Shown here piece by piece: positions 44,701-56,000 of a stretch of 64,000 bases of DNA; position 1 is the first letter of the stretch, and each line of letters opens with the position of its first letter. The notes under the pieces are model-generated. The model had not been told where the DNA came from. It ran no database searches and saw only the letters and a list, made by a program, of their open reading frames with translations. A program made the position numbers and the translations under genes. The stretch comes from Dioszegia crocea (taxonomy: Eukaryota; Basidiomycota; Tremellomycetes; Tremellales; Bulleribasidiaceae), in contig BCKK01000009.1 of the NCBI GenBank assembly GCA_001600615.1, forward strand, positions 49,746 to 113,745, given 5' to 3'.

Positions 44701-46167
44701 TCAGCACCTCCCCGCCAGCGTATTCATCCCCGCCAACACCGACCCCTTCAACCCTTCTCTCAAAGTATCCAACTCCCTAGATTTTTCTCTCCCTTGCTCC
44801 GCCTCGACAGAATTGCCAATATCGACCCAAGAACAACCCCACACTCTCCTCCATCCCATGCCCGCAAACATCCTCTGGCTAGCATGGTTCCGCTCAAACA
44901 CCACTGCGAATGAAACTGGACCTTTTTCGGATTCTCGCACCTTGCCTCGTCCCGAGGCGATATGTTCTCGGACGACCCATTGTGCCAGGCCTAGCCGACG
45001 ATGGTTGGGATGTGTGAAGAGGGAGCCTAAGGATCCGTCGGCGTGAGTGAGAATATGACAGACTGCCGGTTGAATTGAGTGGGAGGAAGGGGGAAGATCT
45101 TGGGATGAATTTGTCGATTGGGGTTTTAGGCGGATGACAGTTGACCGGAAGAGTCGGGATTTGTAGTAGGCTGAATCACGAGCGATATCGGATCCGTGTG
45201 AGAACTGTCATATCAGTTGAATGATTCAATGTGACAGAGAGAAGTATTCGTAGGTAGACTGACGTACCTTCTCTATATCCTCGTCTCTTCCAATATCCAC
45301 CTCATATCCCCCACTGGCCCCATCCACTCGTCCATCACCATCAAGGAATCCCGGTGGAGGCAACCAAAGTCCACACCCAGGCTTGGATACCCCATCTCCT
45401 AGCCCCATCTCCACAGCCCTAGCCCAGACCTCATGTAGCCCTCCGACCAGCTTGCATTCTCCATCGACATTGGCCAAATAGGCTTCTAACGCGCCTATCA
45501 CTCTGGCTTTTGCCTCTTCTACGCGGGTATGCTTGGAAGGCTCTCCATCCGGCTTATCCAAGGGTATTTTGCTGATGTCGGACTTGTTTGTTGGAGAGGT
45601 ATCGTCCCGATCTGGAGAATGAGAAGTCGGGAGGTGGGATTCGAGCGTGTCAAACACCCTGACTTGTCCCCCAGAGAGCAGCGGTAGATCGACGATGATC
45701 GTTCCTTCTGCGCCTAAATATACCTTCGAGTCTCTTTCAGGGATGGGAATGGTACTCCATACCCTGGGGGTGTGTCCGTATGGCGCAGACGGCGAAGGGG
45801 ATAGGAGGGCGGCATAGACGAAAATCGAAGCTGGTAGATGGGATATAATGAGAGGTAAGATGGATTCGGGTCGATGTTCAAAGAGCTCAAGTCCGCGGGA
45901 CATCTTTGTGAGGAGATCCGTGGAGCCTGGAGCGGGCTCTCTGTCTGCCTGTGGGTGATGTATGATGGGTAGAGGTGCGATAGAGACACCCCTTTTATCC
46001 TTCGAGACGTTTGACTCAATTTGGCTGTAGGCTTTGGCCGAAGGTTCCGGGGGAGTCTGTGCAGTTCTGAGTGGCACCTGAGTGGCGCCAGAGTGCAATA
46101 CATCGTACAGATCGAGCGCAGTGGGTTGCATGAGGATCATATCATGCTCTTGATGTCCGACTAGCAT
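44701..46167 (-). CDS. GNAT-family N-acetyltransferase, FR47-like
   Basis: Two exons joined over a short intron (about 45206-45269; donor GTACGT). The long N-terminal exon (MLVGHQEHDMILMQPTALDL onward) includes FVYAALLSPSPSAPYGHTPR and EGTIIVDLPLLSGGQVRVFD and a Ser/Lys-rich insertion. The C-terminal exon has the acetyl-CoA-binding motif A (GSLFTHPNHRRLGLAQWVVR, R-x-x-G-x-A form) followed by VFERNHASQRMFAGMGWRRV (motif B, the N-x-x-S/M-x-x-x-x-G-F type). This fits the FR47/GLYAT-like subgroup of GNAT enzymes. Substrate unknown. It is divergent from the small gene at 46565. Confidence 0.75.
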
Positions 46168-46564
46168 ACCTATACACTACCAGCTCATGCTAAACTATGC
46201 TAGGGAGTCAGGTGACTGGCGTCACAGGGCGCGAAACCTGCCGCCCGGATTAATCCTTTAAAGGGTCGCAACACCCATCGTCCGGCGATCGACCCTGCGA
46301 GCACAAAGGCCCAATCGACTATAAAGGAGGGCGATGGCGTGCTCGTCCGTTCACTGTGAAGAGTTGAGCCTCACATGGGGGATCCTCTCTCTCTCTCTCA
46401 CCGTCCAGCATCCTCGCCCAATTTTGCAGCCTCATCCGCTCGAATCGACACTAGTAACCTCAACTTATCGTATCTGCCTTTCTACCCGCCACATCAGAAC
46501 AATCATCCCGCCCGAGACACATCGAACAAATCCGCCTTCCTCGAAAGAACCCCAATCACACGTC
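46168..46564. promoter_or_regulatory. bidirectional promoter between GNAT gene and 46565 gene
   Basis: 397 bp between divergent genes. TATAAAG at 46320-46326 serves the plus gene; a CT-rich leader follows. Confidence 0.45.
46320..46326 (+). promoter_or_regulatory. TATA box of the 46565 gene
   Basis: CTATAAAGGAGGG, about 245 bp upstream of the ATG at 46565. Confidence 0.5.
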
Positions 46565-46936
46565 ATGGACGGAAGGTCAGCATCAAGCGGTGATGGATCC
46601 CAGAGCAACAGCAACAAAGTTCTCACTTGGCAAGCCGATGTCCCTCTTCACGCTTGTCCCTCGGAGGAAGTTTCAAGAGCGACCAGCAGCACGCGCTCAA
46701 CGAAGGCAGCTGGAGCAACTTCGCAGCTCACCAAGAAGTCCACAGCCGGCTCTTCCAGTGCTGCGCCCAAAACTGCAGCTGACGAGATTGCCACCTTTAT
46801 CAAGGAATCTGGACTCGGCACTCGCGACTTCGCCGAGCTAGAACTTGATGCTCTGATCAACCGCCTTGCTGCTAAGAGTGTTGCCCTCGCGATGGAAATG
46901 ACCAAAAAGCAGATGCGCCGAGCTCCCAAAAAGTAG
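46565..46936 (+). CDS. small basic uncharacterised protein, 123 residues
   Basis: Starts MDGRSASSGDGSQSNSNKVL at 46565; the frame is open upstream, but this ATG is the first at a suitable distance from the TATA box. The N-terminal half is Ser/Thr-rich. The C-terminal half is Ala/Leu-rich and probably helical (FAELELDALINRLAAKSVAL), ending in a basic tail KKQMRRAPKK that could act as a nuclear localisation signal. No known domain. Confidence 0.55.
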   Translation: MDGRSASSGDGSQSNSNKVLTWQADVPLHACPSEEVSRATSSTRSTKAAGATSQLTKKSTAGSSSAAPKTAADEIATFIKESGLGTRDFAELELDALINRLAAKSVALAMEMTKKQMRRAPKK

Positions 46937-47674
46937 TCCCTTAGGTGGACTCGGGGAAGCGTGAGAAAGGGGTATCAGAATGCATTCAGTGTGGTATTGA
47001 GTCCGTGACTCCCGTTCCGTGATACTTATAAGCCTGGGGTAATACTTCGGTTGGCTCAAACTCTGATTGCGCTTGCCTCATGGGCCATACGTCAGACTCC
47101 AGACTGCAGACTGCACGTGAAAATTCGTACCCGCTCATACCCTCGCACATTATTCGGTTCACTTGGACTCGCGATTCACAACTCTCGAACCACGTACCAG
47201 TAAACTCTATTTGTGACTTGTCCGAGCACTCAGCCGCCAGCTGACGATGAATCTGGCTCAGAACAGCTCAAAACTACTTTCCGCCACCCGATCCTCCCCC
47301 GAGCGATCGCCATCACAAGGCCCTGTCCGGAAGCTTGCCCCTTATATGAGAGAAAGGAGTCGAAGAGTCTCACATGCGCAGACAACGCTGTTGCTCAACA
47401 AGGGCCAGGACCCAGGGATATATAAGGAAGGATTGATTGGCGCCCTAGTGGAACCTGCCGGGGGAAGTTTCCCCATCATGAAGCTCGTCCCCGCCACTCA
47501 ACTCAGCAACTATCAACCATCCTAAACCTCCCGCCAGAACAGTACTCGAACGTATTTGACCTTACACGCAACCGGCCCGATATCCCACCAGTGAGTTGAC
47601 CGATTTACCGAGTTGCAAACTTGAGCTGTACGTGAGAGTGGACGGTGACACTAACAGACTGGTTCAACGATACG
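46937..47674. other. intergenic region with TATA box and leader intron of the 47675 gene
   Basis: TATATAAGG at 47419-47427 and a well-formed intron 47591-47657 (GTGAGT..TAACAG, 67 bp) in the 5' leader of the next gene. Overlapping ORFs near 47213-47525 are probably chance. Confidence 0.45.
47419..47427 (+). promoter_or_regulatory. TATA box of the 47675 gene
   Basis: GGGATATATAAGGAAGG, about 250 bp upstream of the ATG, with a leader intron between. Confidence 0.5.
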
Positions 47675-47983
47675 ATGGAGACAACTCAGCTGCAGGAGGA
47701 TATTGATAAGCTTTGGGAGGGGTACTGGTATCTCTCATTGATGACAGCCGGATCCGGGCGTGAAGAAGCCGTCCTTGCCAGGCTCAAGGACGCCACACTA
47801 CTCTTGGAATCGCAGTGGATCAGCATGGACAATTCGTCGGCCAAGTTGAAGAATTATGAGCAGCTCTATCGTACGGAGAAATCGAGGGCGGATCAGGCGG
47901 TGCAGGACAAGAAGGATCTGTTACGCATCTTGGCTAGCGAGGGATATGTCGAGTCGACGAGACAGATTGGTCAGGCGCCGTAG
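47675..47983 (+). CDS. small coiled-coil-like uncharacterised protein, 102 residues
   Basis: METTQLQEDIDKLWEGYWYL... to RQIGQAP and stop. Helix-rich and charged (EEAVLARLKDATLLLESQWI; LKNYEQLYRTEKSRADQAVQ), suggesting a short coiled coil. The ATG at 47675 is chosen because the frame upstream crosses a probable leader intron. TATA box plus leader intron is the arrangement also seen at 32102 and 35134. Function not recognised. Confidence 0.55.
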   Translation: METTQLQEDIDKLWEGYWYLSLMTAGSGREEAVLARLKDATLLLESQWISMDNSSAKLKNYEQLYRTEKSRADQAVQDKKDLLRILASEGYVESTRQIGQAP

Positions 47984-48510
47984 ATCAATGCACTTGAGTG
48001 TGTATTCTGTCTGCTCTCATTTTGGGCGAGCAGTGGAATGTGCGAGTACTTTGAGACTCGAAGTGGGCCCAGACCGTAGGAGTAACTTGACGTGGAGGTA
48101 CGCAGTGGGAGCTCGATTGGACTAGATCTGTGTAGTATTTGGGGTAGGGATCAGACAGACTCATGTTCAGGGTATGTAAGAAGAGTAAGCAAGTAGACAT
48201 GCACTGCGTTATCCCGATGCTCCCCCGATCGAGTTCTGCATACGGTCCTCGGGATAAGACTTTAAGGAACTTGTCGACCAGAGATCGGTCAGAAGGGGAT
48301 AGGCCAGTCAGCAGTCAGTCACAATCAATTGTCATTATCATGTATCCATGCCGGCCCGACCGTGTAGACCGTGCATGCCATGGCTGGCTGATGAGATGTA
48401 GTTGTCAGATGTTCCCCGCCTCATGTCATGCCTCGACCATACCGTACACTCATCTGCCCATCCGCGTCGCCCCGCGCTGCACGCCCCACCCAAAATGACA
48501 TCTCAGATCA
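47984..48510. other. convergent intergenic region
   Basis: About 530 bp of 3' flanks of the 47675 gene and CTNNBL1. No feature was recognised. Confidence 0.4.
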
Positions 48511-51500
48511 TCAACACCCCTCCAAGAACCCCATCAGCCCACTCAAAATCACCCTCTTGTTCCTCGCTTCGGCATCATCCCCTTCTGCCGCATCTTCCAA
48601 TTCCACCTCATCATCATCTTCACCATCACCGCCCGCGCCGATATTCCGCCTAAATTCGCGTAGACTCGAAAGGATATCAGAGAGTGATTGGGATTTCCGA
48701 GCGAGGAGGGTTTGAGCGTGTGCGCGGGCCTGGGGTGATCAGCTTGAGTCTTGATGGGCTGGCGATGGATCAAAGGGGATGTGAAGCCGATAGGTTTCGG
48801 CAGAAGGTGTAGATGACCAGACGAGGGGTATTTGAGGACAAGGCGCAAAGCCAACCCAAAGCCGAAGAAGCAAACTCACCCCGTCATCTTCCATACACAC
48901 CCACGCTAACACATAATCGGCCGTTTGAACGGCTGCGAGCCCAGCTTCCACTCGGCGGAGATACCACTCGTCCTCATCGTCCTCTGTAACTGGCTCCTGG
49001 TTCTCCTCCATGACCTTTATTGGGTCAGCTTTATAATCCGACAGGGAAACGTGGTCTGATAACAGGGCGGAAGGAAGTTCGAGCTAAACGAGGGGTGCGC
49101 AAGGACGCCGGTGACCAAGACACCTGATACCGCCGTGGACTCCGACGCAGCATAGCCCCTCTATTCCCCGCGATTGGTATTTCGCACCATCGTTCCCACA
49201 CCGCTCCTTCCCCAAGATCAAGCCGAAACCTCTTCCCCTTGACCCGAACATTCACACGGACCCCTTCTAGCCATAGCCTTTCGACCACGCCCAAGCCCAA
49301 CTCATCCCGACCCGACACAAAGTCGCCCTACGCTCCAAACCCAAAATCCGAAAGCCCAAAAGCGTCAAAACTCACCTTCCTCTCCTCCGCAATTTCAACA
49401 TCCACCCCACCCATCCCCGCCCCAGCCCTCTCTCTAAGTTCCAACAACCTCTCCACTTTTTCATAATCCGCTTCCACAAACTTCATGACGACTCTTATCC
49501 TTATTGGCGAGTCCGAGGGTAGGTTTGTAAATAATGACGAAAGGATAGAGAGGAGATGTTCGTCTGTCTCTCGTTGAGGTGTGTGGTTGGGTGATTTCTT
49601 CTTGGGTTCGGACTGGGATGTTAGCTGGGGTCTGGGTGTGAAATTGATTGGGGGTTGGTAGTGCGGAATATCGCTGTCAAGAAAGAGGGATAATGGGACA
49701 TGGGATGAGTCGCTGGCCAAATCTTTGATCATATTGCGGCAAAACCCGATTTGGAGGGAAGCAATCGTATCGTATCAAAAGGGACGAAGATCAAGGAGCA
49801 TCTGAGGATAGAATGCCGCCTTGAGACAGAGGCGCAGAAAGAACAACACAAAACCGGAAATTACGCTCAACTCACCTTGCCCATGAAGATGGAGAAGAAT
49901 GACTTCAACCCTCCAACCTCGACAAACCGCTCACACGTTTCAGTCCCAGATTCAGTCTGCATAGCGTAGTCCAAAACTTTGATGGCTCGTGTTCGAGCGA
50001 GGAGTTTTTCTCTGCGATTCATGTCAGCTTCATATTCTTTCTAATTGCGCCCGCTTTGCTCTCCTCTCTCGCTTGATTCCTTTTCCAGCCTTCCAATTTC
50101 TTCGTCCATGGAATCATCGTGTCCGTTCCTCCATGGAATCATCGTGTCCGTTCGCATCCCACATCACTCTCATATGGCAATCGCGAATCGGACTTATCGC
50201 AAAATCGCCCATGTCCTTCCCCATGTTCCGTGCTTCACCCAACCCGACGCCTGAATGCACGCCGAAATGACCAAGAACTCACTTCGTCATAATCCCCATC
50301 AATTCAACACCCTCACATTCCAAAAAGGCCGCCTTAACCTCCGGTTCCGCCAACATGGAACACAAGCAATTGAACATGTTTTCCATAAATTCAACTTCTT
50401 CCGAATCGGCCGGATCCTTCTTGCGGTATTGCTGAGTTTTGTCAGCTTTAGAAGAGAACAGACGAGGATAGGGTATTGGAGTCGGTCTATGCTTTGGGTT
50501 CCAGGGCTGACCGTTTGAGGTTTCCATTGCCCGATGTGAGACTCTTAATATCCCCACTGGTAATTGCCGCCCACAGTCCATCATCCGCTTTACTCTCACC
50601 CGGCATAATCTGCCTCCTTCCTCTCGCCAAGTGGTCCAAGCATCCCCACATCCTCCTCCACCCCAATAATCTGACCCAAAACAGAACTCACACTTAGTAC
50701 CTTCATGACAATTTCCACCCCTTGCCCTGCTCCAGCACCAACATCTCCCCCCTTCCCACCTTTCCCGCCCCTCCCCTTCCCTCCAGCCCGCATGACAGCC
50801 AAAACAACCTCTCTCCCACCCCCAACCAAAATACTCAACACCTCACTCGCATATTGTTTATTCGCATCATATTCTTTAGCCCCCACGCGAGTTAACAACC
50901 AATCAAGTAGTGTAGTCTCTGTAGCGATGGTGACTGATAAGGGAGGAAGGAAAGAGAGGAGGTTTTCGATTAGACCTAAAATCGTGAATACGCCTTGAGC
51001 GTCTGTTGGTTCGGATTCGTTTAGGCGGGAAAGGTTGGCAGTCAGGAGATCGAGGAGGGAGTTGTTTAGCTGGTGTGTTAGTTGGCTCGTAGGGTGGATG
51101 AGAAGCAGGAGAGGATAGGAATGAGGAAGGGGGAGCGGAGTGAGGATGAGGATTTGTCAAGGTAAGGTGATGCGCGGGAGAGACGTCAAGACGATTTTGC
51201 AGCTTGTGGCGAGGTCAAACCCATAGGTCAAAGCACCAAGTCGTGACCCAAACCACCCGCCGCTTCCTGCTGCCAGTACAAGTCTCAAATTTCCCCTCGT
51301 CGCTTATCCGCCAGATCCTTCCTTACGTTCGCATTATCTCGGTCCCGCCATTAAGCTCCTCGCCCACTCCTTCCACATCCCTTCTTCACCCCAACCCACA
51401 GCCCAGTCCTCCAATTTCTCAACACTTCTTCCAACCTCTTCAGAACCCAAAAACCCCCTACACAAAAAGAAACTCACAAGCTCATCAATCAAATCACCCA

Positions 51501-52736
51501 TAACCCTCCTCACATCCCCCATCTTCCCTTCTTGCTCACCAGCCCTCTCTTCCTCTTCCAAATCATCAACTCCACCACCCACATCTTCATCCGTCAACTC
51601 TTGCAACACCTCCGCGACATCAATAGCAATATCGGTATTTTCGTGTGAGAGCAGATTGGCGAGTAGAGCCAGGGCGCCTGAGGAGATTAATTCAGGGTAG
51701 AATAAGGATGGGTTTGAAGTGAGAGGGAGGAAGGATTTTAGGTGGATGTCTAGGTCAGATTCGGAGGCTATGAATCTGGAGTGTTAGTGAGGAGTTTAGT
51801 TTGGGATGTTGAGGTGAGGTGAGGGGATGGGTGGAGGGGGAAAGGGGAAGGGGAAAGGGGCAGGGGTGTGGATGGGGAGAGGGGATCAAGGTCGGAGCAT
51901 GTTATTCTGTCTCTCTGCTGCTCCAGAATATGATGTAGACAAGACGCCAAACGCCAGACGCTGAATCCTAGACGCAAGTCACAAAGCCCGCCACATTCCT
52001 CGTCTTTTCCACATCCCCCCACGCCTGACACGCGAAGCCAAAAACTCACTTTGCCGGATCATCAGGATATTTCCCCCTCTGTTCCGCATTTTTAGCGACG
52101 ACTCTTTCGAATTTAGCCAATTGTCGCCGTAACGCAGGCAAGGTCATTGTTGTAGCCTGGCATATCAGCTGAATTCCCCACTGGCTTGGCATCGTGCTAT
52201 GTGTGATAGCTCACCTCGCCTTCGTCATCTCCTGCTTTGTCGAATATGTCCAATATTTGCTATCAGTGTCAGCTGAACCTTGTAAGACGTCTCACCGTAC
52301 CGACGAGCTCACCTGTTGCTCATTGTTCAGTCCTCCTCCGAAGAATCGCCCGTCTTCATCATCCCCTCCCAGGTCGTCTATTTCATCAGCTCTTACTTTC
52401 CCGACCCAAGCAGCAGGGCAGGAGGTGACAAGTAGCTCACCATCCATATCCTCCATCTCCATCTTCCGCTCAGACATCTCCTCATCCTCATCCACATCCT
52501 CCACTGTAGCCCTTTGTTTTCCTTTCCCATTGGCGGTGGAAACATCCTCCGTTTCTTCCGTTTTGAATCTTTTCAACATATCTATGCGGTCAGATATGTC
52601 CCTGTACGTACGATGTAGACGATCCAGAGTTCATAGCTGACCCCCCGTACTCACCCTGCGTAGGTAAAGCAGGCATCTTGCGCTTTAAATTCCCCGCTGG
52701 TAAAGCGGGGAGTTTGAACATTTTGCCAATATCCAT
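48511..52736 (-). CDS. CTNNBL1: beta-catenin-like protein 1 (CTNNBL1), spliceosome-associated ARM-repeat protein
   Basis: Many-exon gene encoding the nuclear ARM-repeat protein associated with the Prp19/CDC5L complex. The start MDIGKMFKLPALPAGNLKRK at 52736 is followed by MLKRFKTEE and an acidic stretch. Then come FFGGGLNNEQQ and ILDIFDKAGDDEGE, LPALRRQLAKFERVVAKNAE, FYPELISSGALALLANLLSH and ENTDIAIDVAEVLQELTDED, matching the family N-terminal domain in order. Further on: EFMENMFNCLCSMLAEPEVK, LMGIMTK, REKLLARTRAIKVLDYAMQT, CERFVEVGGLKSFFSIFMGK. Near the end: TADYVLAWVCMEDDG and SDILSSLREFRRNIGAGGDG. The stop is at 48511. Divergent from ZW10/Dsl1 over 326 bp. Confidence 0.93.
50105..50153 (-). 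repeat. 25-bp tandem duplication in a CTNNBL1 intron
   Basis: TCCATGGAATCATCGTGTCC plus GTTC occurs at 50105-50128 and again at 50130-50153. It lies in the intron between the exon ending LMGIMTK and that starting REKLLARTR. Confidence 0.9.
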
Positions 52737-53062
52737 TTTGGTTGATATTCGCAACGCCGGATGCTCCAATCTTTCGGTACCGATTGGGGTTGTCTGTAGC
52801 GTCTAACGAGACGCTCTTGGAAGGCTTCCTAAGTAGATATATGATATGTAGGGTTGATGTACAGAGAGAGAGGAGAGAGCAACATGGTTGACGGAGGAGA
52901 TGCCCCGGAACCTTCCCCCTTTACTCCGCTTTCCGACGGAAACTTGCCCTCTGTCGCCTATACTTCCCCCTCTTACCATCTAACCATCCTCTCCACCCTA
53001 TCTCACTCAACCGCCACCCATACAGGCAGCCAGGGATTGCACGTTCGCTATCCAGAATCACA
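52737..53062. promoter_or_regulatory. bidirectional promoter between CTNNBL1 and ZW10/Dsl1
   Basis: 326 bp between divergent starts. An ORF beginning at 52884 (MVDGGDAPEPSPFTPLSDGN) is out of frame with the ZW10 start and is probably leader sequence. No TATA box on either side. Confidence 0.4.
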
Positions 53063-56000
53063 ATGGATCAAAAAAGCTCGTCGATCGGTGAAGCCGAACC
53101 CAAAAGCCCAGGCCCAGATCTCACATTGGATATCCTCGGTCCCCTCATCTCGTCACCTGGTCGTCAGTGGTCTGCAGCACATGCAACTGCAGCGCGTGAG
53201 AGATTAGATAAAGCTATTGCGGAAAACAAGGTATATCACATCTCACTGATCAGGAAGAAAAGGAGTTGACACAATAGTCCAAGACCCATTCTTTACTGTT
53301 GGAGAATTACGGTACGATATCGAGTCATATCCAAATATCCGAATCGCTTGGTGAAAGACATGAACAAATAACATCCAGGCTGTCTAGTCTAGAAGGAGAC
53401 ATAGGTACAAATCCAGCTGTGAGTGATGTCAGATGTAGAAAGGGTGTTGGGCTGATGAGTAGATTTCATTCCTTCCGCCTGTAATTAAGAGTTTGGATAG
53501 GCATTTCCAAGCTAAGAATAGGAAAGAAAGGGCGGAGGCGCATGTGCGGGCATACAAGGTGTTGGAGGAGAAAGCAGGGTTTGTGGGGCGTTTGGAAGAT
53601 GCGATTTGGGAGGGAAGGGGGGCGGAGGGTTGGGTCGTGGATGCGTTGGCGGGTGGGCCGCAGCTGCTAGTCGGGGGTCATCAGGAGGAGCACCTTGAGG
53701 GCATGGAAGGGATAGAGGGGACGAGAATAGCCACGGCAATGAATGTGAGTAACTTGTCTCTTCTTTTTACCTTATCCATCAACTCGCAAGTCTTCACATC
53801 CTCACTGTCCTTTCCCCTCTCTTCGCCCTCTTTCCCTTCCCACTTCACCCACATCACCAAAAAACTCCCGTTATCCCAACTAACACTCTAGACCCGAGTC
53901 CAGCTCTACAAATCAATGGCCCTTGAACAACTATCCGAAGCGTTCAATCAGGCAATATCGTTGACTACCAAGAATGGCAAAGAAACAATATTGGCAGTGA
54001 AGGTTGAAATCAAACTACAGAAGCCCAAGAGTGAGTTACTCTTCTTGCTTCTTGACCTGGTGCCCTGAATCCAAACCCCCTACCTGACTTCTCGTTTCGT
54101 TTCCGAGCCCATTTTCTCTTCCGTTGCGCCGACATGCTGTCTGGAATAATCCATCCTTCCTGAACCTGTCCAAATCTGATCTATATCACAATCACATTAT
54201 CCTCATGCCATCCCGACCTCCTCCAAACGGATCCACACACACTCCAAGCTAACCCTACAGTCCCCCGCGTTCATTCCCCCCCATCACAACCCACCGCCCC
54301 CACCTCATTCACCCCCATACCCCTCCCAGTCCTCCTATCCACCCTATCAACCCTCTCAATCCTCCCCTCTCTCCTCTCATCCCTTTCAACGCGTCTACAG
54401 AAAGATATGGTCGGGCCCTTACTATCCGAGGGATCCGTCCTCCGCCTGGCGACTATCGAAAATGGGGACAAGGACCATATCCTCCGCTTATCCCCTACCG
54501 CCCCTCAGTCTTCAAAATCCACCATGGCCCCTGCCCAGCCATCCTCTCCATCCGATAAGATAACCGACATAAGATCATTCCTAAACTTCATCTCAACCAT
54601 CCTCTTCCCCCTTTCTCAATCTTCCGACCCCACACTCATCTCTACCCGATCCAAATTCCTATCCGACCTAACATCCTCAACACTCTCATCCCTCCTCGCC
54701 GTCCTTACATCGTCCATGCCCCCATCTCTAGCCGATATCCCAACTTGGCTCGAATTACTCAATACAGCTTCGAAGCTAGAATCAGACTTCACACCTGAGG
54801 AATCGACGACAAAGGCTTCAATGGCCATTCGGAACTTTGTGGCGCAAGAGGCAGGGACGTACTTTGTTAATGCTAGAGCTAGGGCGGCAGTGGATGAGGT
54901 TAAGGTTCTTGTGGGGAGGGGTTGGGGTGGGTGGGACGCTATGGAAATTAAAAGGGAAAGGGAGGTTGAGGTGGTGGTAGAGGAGGAAGTGGATGAGGAT
55001 GGGGATGGGGATGGGGTGGAGAAGGGTGGAGACGGGAAGATGGAAGTTGATGAGCCTGAAGAAGATGGATGGGAGTTGGACTCGCCGGTTGCTACAACGC
55101 ACGAAATACCTGGCGTCGCGGGTATTGGTAAGCCGGTTGGGGCCGAGGTGGAAGGAACAGGAGAAGAAGACGCGTGGGGATTCGACGACGACGCGGATGT
55201 CATTACGTCCTCTATTCCTTCAACGGCGACATCAGCACCAGCATCAACATCGATATTGCCCAACCCCGAAGAATCCGACGGATGGGATTTCGACACTCCT
55301 TCTCAACCCCCTATTATCGCCGCCTCTTCACCTGTTAAACCAGTCAGGGAAGCTAAGAAATTAGGTAAAAGAGTTGCCAAAGCAAAACAGGCTGCAGCTG
55401 CGGAGGAGGAGGATACGGCCATGGAGAATATTGGGGGTGAAGAGTCAGTGGGGAGAGGGGATGATTGGGGATGGGATGAGCCTAAGTCTGAAGTTGGACC
55501 GACTTTCAAGTCTCATCAATCTTCTTCGGTATTGACTTCGACATTACCGCCAGCTCCGACTGCGGCCAAACGGAAAAGAACCGTCATGCGGAAAGAACAT
55601 AAGGTGGTGGTGGAAACTTACCTCGTTTCTAAGTCGTGTGAAGCGCTTTTGGGGCTTGTGGAACGATGTTTGGCTGAATCGAAACAAATGGAGGAATCAA
55701 GGTATGTCTCGAGCGACTCCCTCCTTTTTTGTTCCTATATCTGATCTGATCTCGGTATTCGGAGAAATGTGCCATCTTACGCTACCTTCTCTCTCACCCC
55801 TTCCTCGGCTCTTAAGTCTGTCTCACTTTTCACCTGTCCTCCTCCTTTTGTCTTAACAACTTTGTCACCCTCATCTGCCTCACTAGAGAGTCTTATTCTC
55901 CCGACCCAGGCCACGCCCCGTATCCTCTTCCCATCCCCACCGCCCAATTCCCAACAACCCACACAACCCCGCCCGGACCCCCACTAACCCTCTCAGCCTA

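Noticed and set aside
47213..47525. Two overlapping ORFs of 70 and 92 residues
   Set aside because: They contain the TATA box of the 47675 gene and lie in its promoter and leader.
52854..53207. 117-residue ORF overlapping the ZW10 start
   Set aside because: Out of frame with the ZW10 exon, and its 3' part only reads the ZW10 first exon in another phase.
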